Shown piece after piece: positions 1 through 8,343 of a stretch of DNA of 64,000 nt. The notes beneath the pieces are model-generated. The model saw only the letters and a program-made list of their open reading frames with translations. It made no database searches and was not told where the DNA came from. The stretch's first letter is position 1; every line of letters starts with the position of its first letter. The translations under genes were made by a program, and so were the position numbers. The DNA comes from an uncultured Campylobacter sp. (GTDB lineage Bacteria > Campylobacterota > Campylobacteria > Campylobacterales > Campylobacteraceae), in NCBI RefSeq assembly GCF_938017775.1, contig NZ_CALIIU010000079.1, positions 1-64,000 on the forward strand. The letters run 5' to 3'.

Positions 1-54
1 AAAAATTCCAAAAATTCCAAAAATTCCAAAAATTCCAAAAATTCCAAAAATTCC
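1..54. repeat. Tandem array of a 9-bp unit (AAAAATTCC), six copies
   Basis: Six exact, contiguous copies of AAAAATTCC start at the first base and end at 54, followed by a partial copy (ATTCC). The array may continue to the left of the window. Read on the minus strand the unit is GGAATTTTT, which resembles the GGAATTTTG core scattered through the other spacers here. It lies about 130 bp upstream of the M16 protease start. Confidence 0.9.
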
Positions 55-147
55 ATTCCTCTCAATTCTGCAAGTAAAATTTCAAATCCTTGGCAAAATT
101 TTACCCATAACAAAGCTCGCAAAATCATACTTTAAACTAGCTTTTGT

Positions 148-153
148 TACAAT
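148..153 (+). promoter_or_regulatory. Extended -10 promoter for the M16 protease gene
   Basis: TGTTACAAT ends about 27 bp before the ATG at 181, with an AAGGA ribosome binding site at 171-175. The TGN extension and the lack of an obvious -35 box are typical of the Campylobacter housekeeping sigma factor. Start site inferred only. Confidence 0.5.
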
Positions 154-180
154 CGCAAGTTTTTAAATCCAAGGACAATT

Positions 181-2922
181 ATGAAAAAGCTTATATTTTT
201 TATCTCCGCCCTACTTTGCTCTTTGAGCCTTTACTCCGCAGATATCAACCCGGATGCACCGCTTAAGCTCGATCCTAGTGTAGTGCACGGCAAGCTGGCA
301 AATGGCGTGAAATTTTATATCCTCAAAAACGATGTGCCGAAAAATAGCGCGCTTTTTTACCTCAACGTAGCCGCAGGTAGTGTTGATGAAAATGATGACG
401 AACAGGGTCTTGCGCATTTCGTCGAGCATATGGCATTCAACGGCAGCGAACATTTTGATAAAAACGAGCTCGTTCATACCTTACAGCGTCTGGGAGTAAA
501 ATTCGGCGCCGATCTCAATGCGCAGACTGGCTTTGAAAACACCACATACAACATCCAAGCCCAAGTAAGCGATGAGACGCTAAAGGACATATTTTTGGTG
601 CTGCGCGATTATGCAGGCGGCGTGAAATTTGACGAGAACGAAACGCAAAAGGAAAAAGGCGTCATCTTAGAGGAAGCAAAAAAAGGCTTTGAGAGGCGCT
701 TTTACGAAAAGCGCGCCACATATTTATACCCTAATTCCATATTTTCCAGACGCTTTCCGATCGGACAAAATGAAATCATCAAAGGCGCCACCAGCGAGCA
801 ACTAAAAAAATTCTATGCGCGTAACTACCTTCCTAGCGCCATTAGCATCATAGTCGTAGGCGACGTAAACATTGAGCAGATTAAAAACCTAATCAAGCAA
901 AATTTTAGCTCTCTTTCTGCGCACGGCGAAAAAATCCCGCGCGATCTTAGCCTACGCCCATTTGAAGGCGGGCTAGCAAGCACCGTAGAGCCCGAGCTCG
1001 GCACTAATGTCGCTAGCGTGCTTTACGCAGGCAAATATGAGCCGTTAAGAAGCTACGGTGCGCTTAAAAATGAGTGGCTGCAAGCCTACGTATCGAGGCT
1101 GATGGAGCTTGGATACGACGCGATGAATGTGAATGCTAAAATTCCGCTTAAAGCCTATTTCGGCTCGGACGATCTGTTTAAAAACCGCAGACTATACAGC
1201 ATAAGCGCAAATATTTTTAATTTCGACGCCAATACCACGCTAAGCAGTCTTTTTAGCGCGATCAAAGGAGTGCGCGAACACGGATTTAACAATGACGATT
1301 TTGATAGCGTTAAAGCAGAATTTAAACATCAAGTGCAAGCCGATCTGCTTAAAAACGATACGCAAAGTGCGCAAATAGGAGCACTACTTGATTTCGTACA
1401 AAATGGCAATGTAAAGCTTAGTAAGCAAGACGAGCACGATCTAAGCCTCAAGGCCTTAGAAGAAATAACGCTAGCAGATGTTAATAAATTTTTCTCAAAG
1501 ATAACGGATGGAGCGAGATTTACGGAGATTATCTCGGCAAAGGATTTGGGCATTAGCCAAAAAGATGCGGAGCTGCTCTACGAAAAGGCAGTGCCATTTA
1601 ATTTCGCTGCTTCGAAGCTTGCTTCCAAGCAACTTGCGGGAGCAAATTTAAAAGAGGCGGAATTTAAAGCGCAAAAAGGCGCTAGCGGCATTGAAATTTT
1701 GGAGTTTAAAAACGGCGCGAAGGTAATTTTAAAGCCCCTTAAAAGCGAGAAAAATAAAATCGCCCTCGCAGCCGTTAAAAAAGGCGGCTACGCACATTTT
1801 GGCAAGGCTCGTGGCGAAATTTTAACTGCGCTGCTCAACTCGGGCACCATAGGCGAGCTAAACGAATACGAGGCGGGACGTTTGACTTCAAAATTTGATT
1901 ATAAGCTAAGATTTAGGATGGATGACTCAGACTGCGGTTTTAGAGGCGCAGGGGCGGATCTGGAGGCGATGGCACACGAGCTTTACGCAAGATTTAGCGA
2001 GCCGCTAATTCATGCAAGCTCACTTACAAAATACAAAACCGACGCGCTTTCGGCGATTGCGCTACGAGACGAGACGGTGGAATTTAAATTCGGCGAGCAA
2101 ATTTTAAAATCGCTATATTCAGGAGATACGGCTCGCAAGCAGCCACTTAGTGCAGATGACGTAAAGAGCGCAAATCTTGCCGATTTACAGCGCGATGCGG
2201 ATGAAATTTTTTCAGGTGTTGGAGATTTTATCTTTGTACTTAGCGGCGATTTTGAGCCTGCGCGCGCAAAACAAATTCTAGCCAAATATATCGGCAATCT
2301 AAAGCCCGGCACAAGCAGCGCTACGCCTAAAACTTTGATGCTAAATACTTCTAGCGGCGAGATTGTGCAAGATTACGGTGATAGTGATAAAAGCGAAGTT
2401 CGGATGATTTTTTCAAACTATGAGCTGCAAAATTTTGACTTTTCAGACACTTATAAATTTCAAGCGTTAAAAAGTGTGCTAAGCAATCGCATCGTCGAGC
2501 AGATCCGCGAGGCGCGCGGACAAATTTACTCGGCGATGGTGCATAGCGCCTATGTGCGTGAGCCACAAATCGCAGCGAGCTTGAATGTATCGTTTTCTAC
2601 CGAGCCGAAAGACGCCAGTGCGGTTGCAGCAAGCGTGAGTGAAATTTTAAAACAGATCGAAAGCTCCGGCGCAAAAGATAGCGAGCTGGCAAATTTCAAA
2701 AAAGCACAAATTCTATCAACCAAAAGAGCTGCGCAGACGAATGATTTTTGGCTTGCTAATATCACTGCGCACGAGCTTTACGGTTATCCGCTCTACGACG
2801 AAAAGAGCTACGCGGCAAGCATAAATGCAGTAAAAAGCGCGGATGTGCAAAAAGCCGCACAAATGCTAAGCGATAGGCTATTTACGGCGATTTTAAATCC
2901 AAAAAGCTCCGAGAAACGCTAA
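181..2922 (+). CDS. M16 family zinc metallopeptidase, secreted (PqqL/insulinase-like)
   Basis: A 913-residue protein with an N-terminal signal peptide (about residues 1-20) followed by two M16 repeats. The inverted zinc motif HFVEH lies near residues 79-83, and the third zinc-ligand glutamate is expected in the EEAKKGF segment near residue 162. The second half keeps the fold (about residues 500-900) but has no HxxEH, as usual for the inactive half of two-domain M16 enzymes. Length fits the PqqL/YhjJ-like group that works in the periplasm. The start has AAGGA upstream and a -10 box at 148-153. Its stop overlaps the next start (TAATG), so the transporter downstream is probably co-transcribed. 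The substrate is not evident; processing of a peptide taken up by the neighbouring SbmA-like protein is only an inference. Confidence 0.88.
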   Translation: MKKLIFFISALLCSLSLYSADINPDAPLKLDPSVVHGKLANGVKFYILKNDVPKNSALFYLNVAAGSVDENDDEQGLAHFVEHMAFNGSEHFDKNELVHTLQRLGVKFGADLNAQTGFENTTYNIQAQVSDETLKDIFLVLRDYAGGVKFDENETQKEKGVILEEAKKGFERRFYEKRATYLYPNSIFSRRFPIGQNEIIKGATSEQLKKFYARNYLPSAISIIVVGDVNIEQIKNLIKQNFSSLSAHGEKIPRDLSLRPFEGGLASTVEPELGTNVASVLYAGKYEPLRSYGALKNEWLQAYVSRLMELGYDAMNVNAKIPLKAYFGSDDLFKNRRLYSISANIFNFDANTTLSSLFSAIKGVREHGFNNDDFDSVKAEFKHQVQADLLKNDTQSAQIGALLDFVQNGNVKLSKQDEHDLSLKALEEITLADVNKFFSKITDGARFTEIISAKDLGISQKDAELLYEKAVPFNFAASKLASKQLAGANLKEAEFKAQKGASGIEILEFKNGAKVILKPLKSEKNKIALAAVKKGGYAHFGKARGEILTALLNSGTIGELNEYEAGRLTSKFDYKLRFRMDDSDCGFRGAGADLEAMAHELYARFSEPLIHASSLTKYKTDALSAIALRDETVEFKFGEQILKSLYSGDTARKQPLSADDVKSANLADLQRDADEIFSGVGDFIFVLSGDFEPARAKQILAKYIGNLKPGTSSATPKTLMLNTSSGEIVQDYGDSDKSEVRMIFSNYELQNFDFSDTYKFQALKSVLSNRIVEQIREARGQIYSAMVHSAYVREPQIAASLNVSFSTEPKDASAVAASVSEILKQIESSGAKDSELANFKKAQILSTKRAAQTNDFWLANITAHELYGYPLYDEKSYAASINAVKSADVQKAAQMLSDRLFTAILNPKSSEKR

Positions 2923-3890
2923 TGTTCGTTTCATTTTTTAAAAGCAAAAAATGGGCGCTTTTAGCATATACAGGGCTAGTATTTTTGATCGCTATCAATT
3001 GGTACCAAACTACGCTGAGCGTGCGTTTCAACGAATGGTATCGCGTATTTTATGATTTGTGTCAAAACGTAGATCGTCATACGTTAAACGATTTTTACGC
3101 GCAGATGAGGGTCTTTTTATGGATAGCGATGCCTGCCGTAGTAGCTGCTATTTCGGAGCGATACGTGGCGCGAATTTGGGCGTTTAAATGGCGAGAGGCG
3201 ATGACATTTTCGTATTTTTCATACTGGAAAAAAGTAAGTAAAGATATCGAAGGAAGCTCGCAGCGTATCCAAGAAGACATCTACCGCTTCTCAAAAATCA
3301 TTGAAGATATCGGCACGCGCGTACTTTCGGCGGCGATGACTCTTTTTGCGTTTATCCCTGTTTTGTGGAGCCTTAGCGAGAAAGTACCTTTTGAGGCGCT
3401 CAAAAAAATTCCCGGCTCTCTCGTATGGATCGCACTTGCAGTAAGCATCGGCGGACTGATAATTTCTTGGCTAGTAGGTTGGTTTCTGCCTAGGCTTGAA
3501 TACAACAATCAAAAGGCGGAAGCTGCGTTTCGCAAAGAGCTGGTTTATGCCGAGGAGAATAAGGCGGAATATGCGAGCGAAGAGACCACAAAGACTCTGT
3601 TTGGCAAACTAAAGCACAACTATTACAGGCTATTTTTGCACTACTGCTACTTTGATTTATGGCTAAATTCTTTCTCGCAAATCCTAGTCATCGTGCCCTA
3701 TCTCATAATGGGACCAGGGCTTTTTACTAAGGCGATTACGCTTGGAGTGATGATTCAAGTGGGTAATGCTTTTAACCAAGTACGCGGCAGCTTTAGCGTT
3801 TTTATCAATAACTGGACGACGATCACGGAGCTTCGCTCAATCCATATGCGACTTAAAGAATTCGAAAAAAATATCGACTACAAGGGCTAG
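2922..3890 (+). CDS. SbmA/BacA-like inner-membrane peptide transporter
   Basis: A 322-residue integral membrane protein starting one base inside the upstream stop codon. The N-terminal NWYQTTLSVRFNEWYRVFYD region and the later RFSKIIEDIGTRVLSA segment match the SbmA_BacA / ABC-transmembrane-like fold, which imports peptides (microcins, Pro-rich antimicrobial peptides, bleomycin) using the proton gradient. Several hydrophobic helices are visible and no ATPase domain is present. It is shorter than E. coli SbmA (about 400 residues), with the shortfall mostly at the C-terminus. Coupling to the secreted M16 protease suggests a peptide uptake and digestion unit, but this is inferred from gene order alone. 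Confidence 0.75.
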   Translation: MFVSFFKSKKWALLAYTGLVFLIAINWYQTTLSVRFNEWYRVFYDLCQNVDRHTLNDFYAQMRVFLWIAMPAVVAAISERYVARIWAFKWREAMTFSYFSYWKKVSKDIEGSSQRIQEDIYRFSKIIEDIGTRVLSAAMTLFAFIPVLWSLSEKVPFEALKKIPGSLVWIALAVSIGGLIISWLVGWFLPRLEYNNQKAEAAFRKELVYAEENKAEYASEETTKTLFGKLKHNYYRLFLHYCYFDLWLNSFSQILVIVPYLIMGPGLFTKAITLGVMIQVGNAFNQVRGSFSVFINNWTTITELRSIHMRLKEFEKNIDYKG

Positions 3891-3982
3891 ATAAAATTTC
3901 GCCCGCATCTTGTGGCCCTAGATTTCGCTTTCTAAATTTAAAACAAAATCCCGGGTCGCTAACTTTTAAAATTTCTACCCTT

Positions 3983-4087
3983 TTACTGCTCGCTTTTTTC
4001 GTGATGAGCGATGTTTAGCTTTATAAATTTATAACTTCCTACGAGCAAGATCATCCAAATCGCGATGAAAACTAAAGATTTGATCAT
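3983..4087 (-). CDS. 34-residue single-helix membrane protein, candidate CydX-like subunit
   Basis: ATG at 4087 with AAGGA eight bases upstream opens a 34-codon frame ending in TAA at 3983-3985. The protein has one hydrophobic helix (LVFIAIWMILLVG, about residues 5-17) followed by a charged, His/Glu-containing tail. It follows cydB in the same direction after a 150-bp gap holding a GC-rich hairpin. Tiny one-helix subunits (CydX/YbgT, CydH) of bd oxidases have this size and position. No sequence signature beyond topology and context supports the assignment, so the function is inferred. Confidence 0.45.
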   Translation of the reverse strand: MIKSLVFIAIWMILLVGSYKFIKLNIAHHEKSEQ

Positions 4088-4114
4088 TTTTAATCCTTAA
4101 AATTTTTTATAAAT

Positions 4115-4135
4115 GCGGCGCATAAAAAGCGCCGC
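4115..4135 (-). terminator. GC-rich hairpin between cydB and the small ORF
   Basis: GCGGCGC and GCGCCGC form a perfect 7-bp stem around an A-rich 7-base loop. On the minus strand it follows cydB and is followed by an A/T-rich stretch (ATTTATAAAAAATTTT), not a clean T run. It could be a partial terminator or a stabilising 3' structure that lowers expression of the small ORF behind it. Confidence 0.45.
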
Positions 4136-4237
4136 CGGTATGAAATTTAACCAAGCGCAAAAGCACGCAGTGCCGCGCACGCGAGCAGCTTCTCGCCGCC
4201 ACACGGCGCGCGGAAGCCGTGCTAGAGCAGGGCGCGC

Positions 4238-5344
4238 CTAATAATGCTCGTTTGAAAGCCCCTCTTTATCGAGCTTTTTAGCATCCATCGCGCGCCAAAC
4301 ATAGCTGATATAACCCAGCACGAAAGGCACTAGAAACGACACATAAAACATCGTCTTAAGCGTATAGAGGCTCGAGCTTGCGCTGCTTATCGAAAGCGAG
4401 CTTTGTAGGTCAAAATTTGACGGATAAAACGCCGTGTGATTTAGACCCAGGATCAAAAATACGCTCGTTACCGCGCATACGACGCCCACGCCATAGAAAA
4501 ATACTCCACGCACGCTGCTTGTAAATGCGCCTTTGAATATCCCCACCAGCACCAGCACTACGCCCAGCAGTAGCAAGATTAGCGCCGCAGGCAGGCTTAG
4601 GTAATTGTGCAGATACTTAAAACTCTCGAGACTTACAACGCCGCCGGCGCCTACTGCATAGCCCTGCTTTAGCAAGACCCACGCCAAAAACGCGATGAAA
4701 AATACCAAAAACGCGCTAGCGTTAAATTTAAGCGAAGCTTTGAGCTTAGCGATCATTTCGGACTCGGCGATATTATTCATCAAATATAAGCTCGCTCCCG
4801 TCCTAGCGCAGAAAAATAGCGCAACTCCCAAGATGTAATTAAACGGATTTGCTAGCGCCTCAAGCCCGCGAGCGGGGTTTTTCCACTGTACGAAATTATT
4901 ATCGCCCAGCGCAAACTCGCTGCCGCTAAAAAGCGTAGAGACGATGATACCAAGCAGGATCGTACCCAGCGAGCCGTTTATGAAAAGAAAGGTTTCATAG
5001 GTCTTAGCGCCCAAGAAATTATCGGGCTTTTTTCTGTATTCGTAAGCGACGGCTTGGATTATGAAGCAAAAAAGCAGAGCCATCCACGCCCAATACGCAC
5101 CGCCGAAGCTGGTCGCATAAAATAGCGGAAACGCCGCAAAGCACGCTCCGCCGAACATAACGAGCGTAGTAAACGTAAGCTCCCATTTCTTGCCGATGGA
5201 ATTTATTATAAAATCCTTCTCGGTCTCATTTTTCGCCAGCGTAAAAAGCAGCGTCTGACCGCCCTGCACGAAGAGCATAAAAACCAAAATTCCGCCCAGA
5301 AGCGAAACCACGCACCACCAATAAATTTGAAAAATTTCGTGCAT
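4238..5344 (-). CDS. cydB: Cytochrome bd-type quinol oxidase subunit II
   Basis: A 368-residue membrane protein with eight or so hydrophobic helices and the CydB family layout, starting MHEIFQIYWWCVVSLLGG. With CydA it forms the bd-type terminal oxidase, which reduces oxygen with quinol, does not pump protons and has high oxygen affinity or cyanide insensitivity (the Campylobacter enzyme is often called CioAB). It begins one base after the cydA stop, so the pair is translationally coupled. The low-complexity NFDLQSSLSISSASSS segment near residue 310 is a periplasmic loop. Confidence 0.93.
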   Translation of the reverse strand: MHEIFQIYWWCVVSLLGGILVFMLFVQGGQTLLFTLAKNETEKDFIINSIGKKWELTFTTLVMFGGACFAAFPLFYATSFGGAYWAWMALLFCFIIQAVAYEYRKKPDNFLGAKTYETFLFINGSLGTILLGIIVSTLFSGSEFALGDNNFVQWKNPARGLEALANPFNYILGVALFFCARTGASLYLMNNIAESEMIAKLKASLKFNASAFLVFFIAFLAWVLLKQGYAVGAGGVVSLESFKYLHNYLSLPAALILLLLGVVLVLVGIFKGAFTSSVRGVFFYGVGVVCAVTSVFLILGLNHTAFYPSNFDLQSSLSISSASSSLYTLKTMFYVSFLVPFVLGYISYVWRAMDAKKLDKEGLSNEHY

Positions 5345-5345
5345 C

Positions 5346-6869
5346 TTAAAATCCTATCTTTATCTGTTTTAGCATGATCTTTATCTCGGCTATGAATAAA
5401 ACCGTAAATAAAACCGCAAAGAGCGCAAACGAGATCATTATGTTCGTCCCCGCTAGGCTCGTAGCTGCGACGCCCACCGGCATAAGATCTTGTATCGCCC
5501 ACGGCTGGCGCCCTACTTCGGCCACGATCCAGCCCGCCTCGCACGCGACGTATCCCAAAGGAATGCTAAATACGCAAAGCCATAGAATTTTCTTGTATTC
5601 GGCAAGGTTTTTTCGCATCACCAAAAATAGCGTAACGAAAAATAGCAAGATAAAATAGCTTCCCAGAGCCACCATCACGTGGAAGCTATAAAAGGTAAGC
5701 GCCACGGGAGGAACGATCTGCTTCGCATCGTCAAGGTAGCCGTAGCCTAGGTTTTGCATATTTTGGTTGCCGAATAAAATTTCGCGCGCTTGCTGCATCG
5801 CCGCGGTGTCATTCGCGTCTTTGGCGAGCTTGTAATCCTTTAGCGCTTGCAGGGCGATTTTGCCTTTTTCGATCTTTTTATCCGCGCCTTCGATGCCGAA
5901 TTTTTCGTTTCCAAATACCAAATCATCGATGCCCGGAATGAAATTATCAAGCCCCCTCGTAGCCATTAGCCCCAGCGCGTAAGGCGCCTTGATCTCAAAC
6001 AAAAACGGCTCCTTATCGTCTCCGGGAAGTTTGCTCGGATTTAAAACTCCCGCCGCGACGATGCCTGCATTTACTTCGCCCTTATACAGACCCTCCATCG
6101 CCGCAAGCTTCATAGGCTGCTTTTGCGCGACCTGATAGGCGCTCTCGTCGCCGCTAAATAGCACGAAAAGCGAGCTTAGCATACCGAAGCTTGCCGCTAC
6201 GATGAAGCTTTTTTTAGCAAGCGCGAAGTCTTTGTTTTTTAGCATATAAAACGCCGAAATTCCAAGCACGAAAAGCGCCGCGGTAATATAGCCGCCGCCG
6301 ACGGTATGTAAAAATTTAGCCACTCCGAAGTGAGATAGCGCGATATCTAAAAAATTACTCATCTCATTGCGCATCGTATCGGGATTAAAGCTCGTACCGA
6401 CGGGATTTTGCATCCAACCGTTCGCGATTAAAATCCAGTACGCGCTTAAATTTGATCCGATCGCCACGAGCCAGGTCGAGAGAAGGTGAAATTTCTTGCT
6501 TACGCGCTCCCAGCCGAAGAACATTACGGCAAAAAAGGTAGCCTCCAAGAAAAACGCGAGCAAGCCCTCGATCGCAAGCGGCGCGCCGAAGATGTCGCCC
6601 ACGAACCAGCTGTAATTCGCCCAGTTGGTGCCGAACTCGAACTCCATTATGATGCCCGTCGCGACGCCGATGGCGAAATTTATACCGAAAAGGCGCAGCC
6701 AAAATTTAGTGATCTTGAGCCACTCCTGCTTGCCCGTCGCGACATATAGGCTCTCCATAAACGCCACGATAAAGCTAAGCCCCAGCGTTAGGGGCACGAA
6801 AAGAAAGTGATAAAGCGCCGTGAGCGCAAACTGCGCCCTCGACCAATCCACGCTAGCAAGCTCTTGCAT
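5346..6869 (-). CDS. cydA: Cytochrome bd-type quinol oxidase subunit I
   Basis: A 507-residue protein carrying the CydA hallmarks: the N-terminal haem-ligand region LYHFLFVPLTLG (His near residue 17), the quinol-loop segment GDESAYQVAQKQPMKLAAMEG near residues 216-236, and the GRQPW motif near residue 450. It binds haems b558, b595 and d and oxidises quinol at the outer face of the inner membrane. The start is ATG at 6869, two bases after the stop of the DUF4492 gene, so the three genes form one minus-strand operon. Known biology: Campylobacter bd oxidases lack the spectral d signal, hence the CioA name. Confidence 0.94.
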   Translation of the reverse strand: MQELASVDWSRAQFALTALYHFLFVPLTLGLSFIVAFMESLYVATGKQEWLKITKFWLRLFGINFAIGVATGIIMEFEFGTNWANYSWFVGDIFGAPLAIEGLLAFFLEATFFAVMFFGWERVSKKFHLLSTWLVAIGSNLSAYWILIANGWMQNPVGTSFNPDTMRNEMSNFLDIALSHFGVAKFLHTVGGGYITAALFVLGISAFYMLKNKDFALAKKSFIVAASFGMLSSLFVLFSGDESAYQVAQKQPMKLAAMEGLYKGEVNAGIVAAGVLNPSKLPGDDKEPFLFEIKAPYALGLMATRGLDNFIPGIDDLVFGNEKFGIEGADKKIEKGKIALQALKDYKLAKDANDTAAMQQAREILFGNQNMQNLGYGYLDDAKQIVPPVALTFYSFHVMVALGSYFILLFFVTLFLVMRKNLAEYKKILWLCVFSIPLGYVACEAGWIVAEVGRQPWAIQDLMPVGVAATSLAGTNIMISFALFAVLFTVLFIAEIKIMLKQIKIGF

Positions 6870-6871
6870 TC

Positions 6872-7078
6872 CTACTCCTTAGTCAAATTTTTATAGATGA
6901 AATCGATTTTTTCTTGATCGGTTTTAAATTTAGAATCCAGATTTTCGTCGAAAATGAAAAATTTAAGTAGCACGAAAATTATAAATAGCTTGATCAAAAT
7001 CACTGCCCATAGCGTTTTGCCAAGCTTCATCGAAGCAAATCCGTGCGCGTAAAATTTTAAAATTTTGCCGAAAAACAT
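6872..7078 (-). CDS. DUF4492 small membrane protein, leader gene of the cyd operon
   Basis: A 68-residue protein with one hydrophobic helix (about residues 20-42, LWAVILIKLFIIFVLLKFFIF) and a charged C-terminal tail. The short N-terminal GKILKFYAHGFASMKLGK stretch is typical of DUF4492 proteins, which in Campylobacter, Helicobacter and Bacteroidetes sit directly upstream of cydA. Probably an assembly factor or accessory subunit of the bd oxidase; no biochemical role is established to my knowledge. AAAGG lies 8-12 bases before the ATG at 7078. Confidence 0.75.
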   Translation of the reverse strand: MFFGKILKFYAHGFASMKLGKTLWAVILIKLFIIFVLLKFFIFDENLDSKFKTDQEKIDFIYKNLTKE

Positions 7079-7557
7079 CGAATTTTAACCTTTAGCAATT
7101 ATTAGTTTATATTTTTTATTGTATAATAATTAATTAAAATTTAGCTTTAAATTTTGAAATTTTGGTAGCAATTTTATCTTTTTTAATAAACTGAGTTTTG
7201 CGCCGCCACACTTAAATAAAGTTTCTACTGCATAATTCGCAACCGATCACATTTTACTTAAACTGCACAAAATTTTAATTTAGATTTGTCATAAAATTTT
7301 AAAATAAAACATATCAAGAAGCAAGTAGAAAAATATGCGAGGTTTTGCCAAGCATCTTTGTGCTTAATTCGTAGCGATTTTTAATAGAATTTTTTACAGG
7401 CAAATTAACACGGCTCGGCTGAAAGCAAACGTAAGAATTTTAAAATCAAACGCCCAAAGCTACACGATACGAAATTTAAGAACGTATAATTAACTCGGCG
7501 CAAAATTTAAAGCATTTCATTAGACTGGGCGGATAATTGAAAAGCCTAAGAGTCGAT
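7079..7557. other. Spacer upstream of the cyd operon and downstream of aroE
   Basis: About 480 bp, very A/T-rich, without a convincing reading frame. The cyd promoter should lie in the 7095-7140 segment, where the minus strand reads TTATTATACAAT; the same stretch carries TGTATAATAAT on the plus strand, so direction is ambiguous. The rest contains scattered AAATTT blocks like those in other spacers. Confidence 0.5.
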
Positions 7558-8343
7558 TTAGCGTAAATTTGCAGCATGGCTCATCAGCGATACAATCTCT
7601 GCTAAGTCGAATTTGCCGCTGAAAAAGAGATTGAAAGCAAGTGCGCCCTGATTTATAAGCATCTCCTTACCGTCTTTTACGGGCAGATTTTTTGCGCGCG
7701 CGGTTTGTAAAAACGGAGTCTGTTTGCCGTAGATCGCATCAAAAGCAAATTTTGCGCGGGATAAAATTTCATCTATTACCCCCTCGGGCGCAGGCAGCGC
7801 GTTATCTTTGAGCCCCGCGCCAGTGGCATTGACGATCAGATCGTAGTCTTTGGATCTAAAATTTTCATAAGTAAAAAATTCCTCGCAGCCGAAGTCAAAA
7901 TCCTTTGCACTGCGGTTTAGAATGTCGAATTTCACTCCGTTTTTGCTTAGCGCGTAGCCGATCGCTCGCGTAGTGCCGCCTGCGCCTAAAATAAGCGCAT
8001 TGCGAATCTTGCCAAAACCCAAGATCGCGCAGAAAAACCCCTGGGCGTCGGTATTGAAACCGTGCAGCGCGCCGCTCTTTAGCACTATCGTATTTACCGA
8101 GCCAATCTCCTGCGCCGCTTCGCTTAGAATGTCGCATACTCTAAATGCGTCGAGCTTAAAAGGCACGGTCACGTTCGCGCCCGTAAGCCCTAAAGTTTCA
8201 AATTTAGCTCGCAGCTCCTCGCCGCGCTGCAGCAAAACCCGCCCATAGTAGGCGTCCAGCTCCAAAAATTTTATAGCGTAATTATGAAGTAGCGGCGAGA
8301 GTGAGTGGGCGATCGGGTTGCCGAAAACCGCGAATCTGTCCAC
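7558..8343 (-). CDS. aroE: Shikimate dehydrogenase (NADP-dependent)
   Basis: A 261-residue enzyme reducing 3-dehydroshikimate to shikimate in chorismate synthesis. The substrate-binding start FGNPIAHSLSPLLHN, the catalytic-lysine motif NVTVPFK near residue 64, the NTDAQGF motif and the nucleotide loop LGAGGTTRA are all present, and the length is normal. The start is GTG at 8343; its G is shared with the TAG stop of the SPOR gene (TAGTG), showing translational coupling. It appears to be the last gene of this transcription unit. Confidence 0.95.
   Translation of the reverse strand: MDRFAVFGNPIAHSLSPLLHNYAIKFLELDAYYGRVLLQRGEELRAKFETLGLTGANVTVPFKLDAFRVCDILSEAAQEIGSVNTIVLKSGALHGFNTDAQGFFCAILGFGKIRNALILGAGGTTRAIGYALSKNGVKFDILNRSAKDFDFGCEEFFTYENFRSKDYDLIVNATGAGLKDNALPAPEGVIDEILSRAKFAFDAIYGKQTPFLQTARAKNLPVKDGKEMLINQGALAFNLFFSGKFDLAEIVSLMSHAANLR

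Noticed and set aside
5206..6749. Several long frames antisense or out of frame to cydA/cydB
   Set aside because: GC-rich third positions of the true genes open shadow frames; none has family support.
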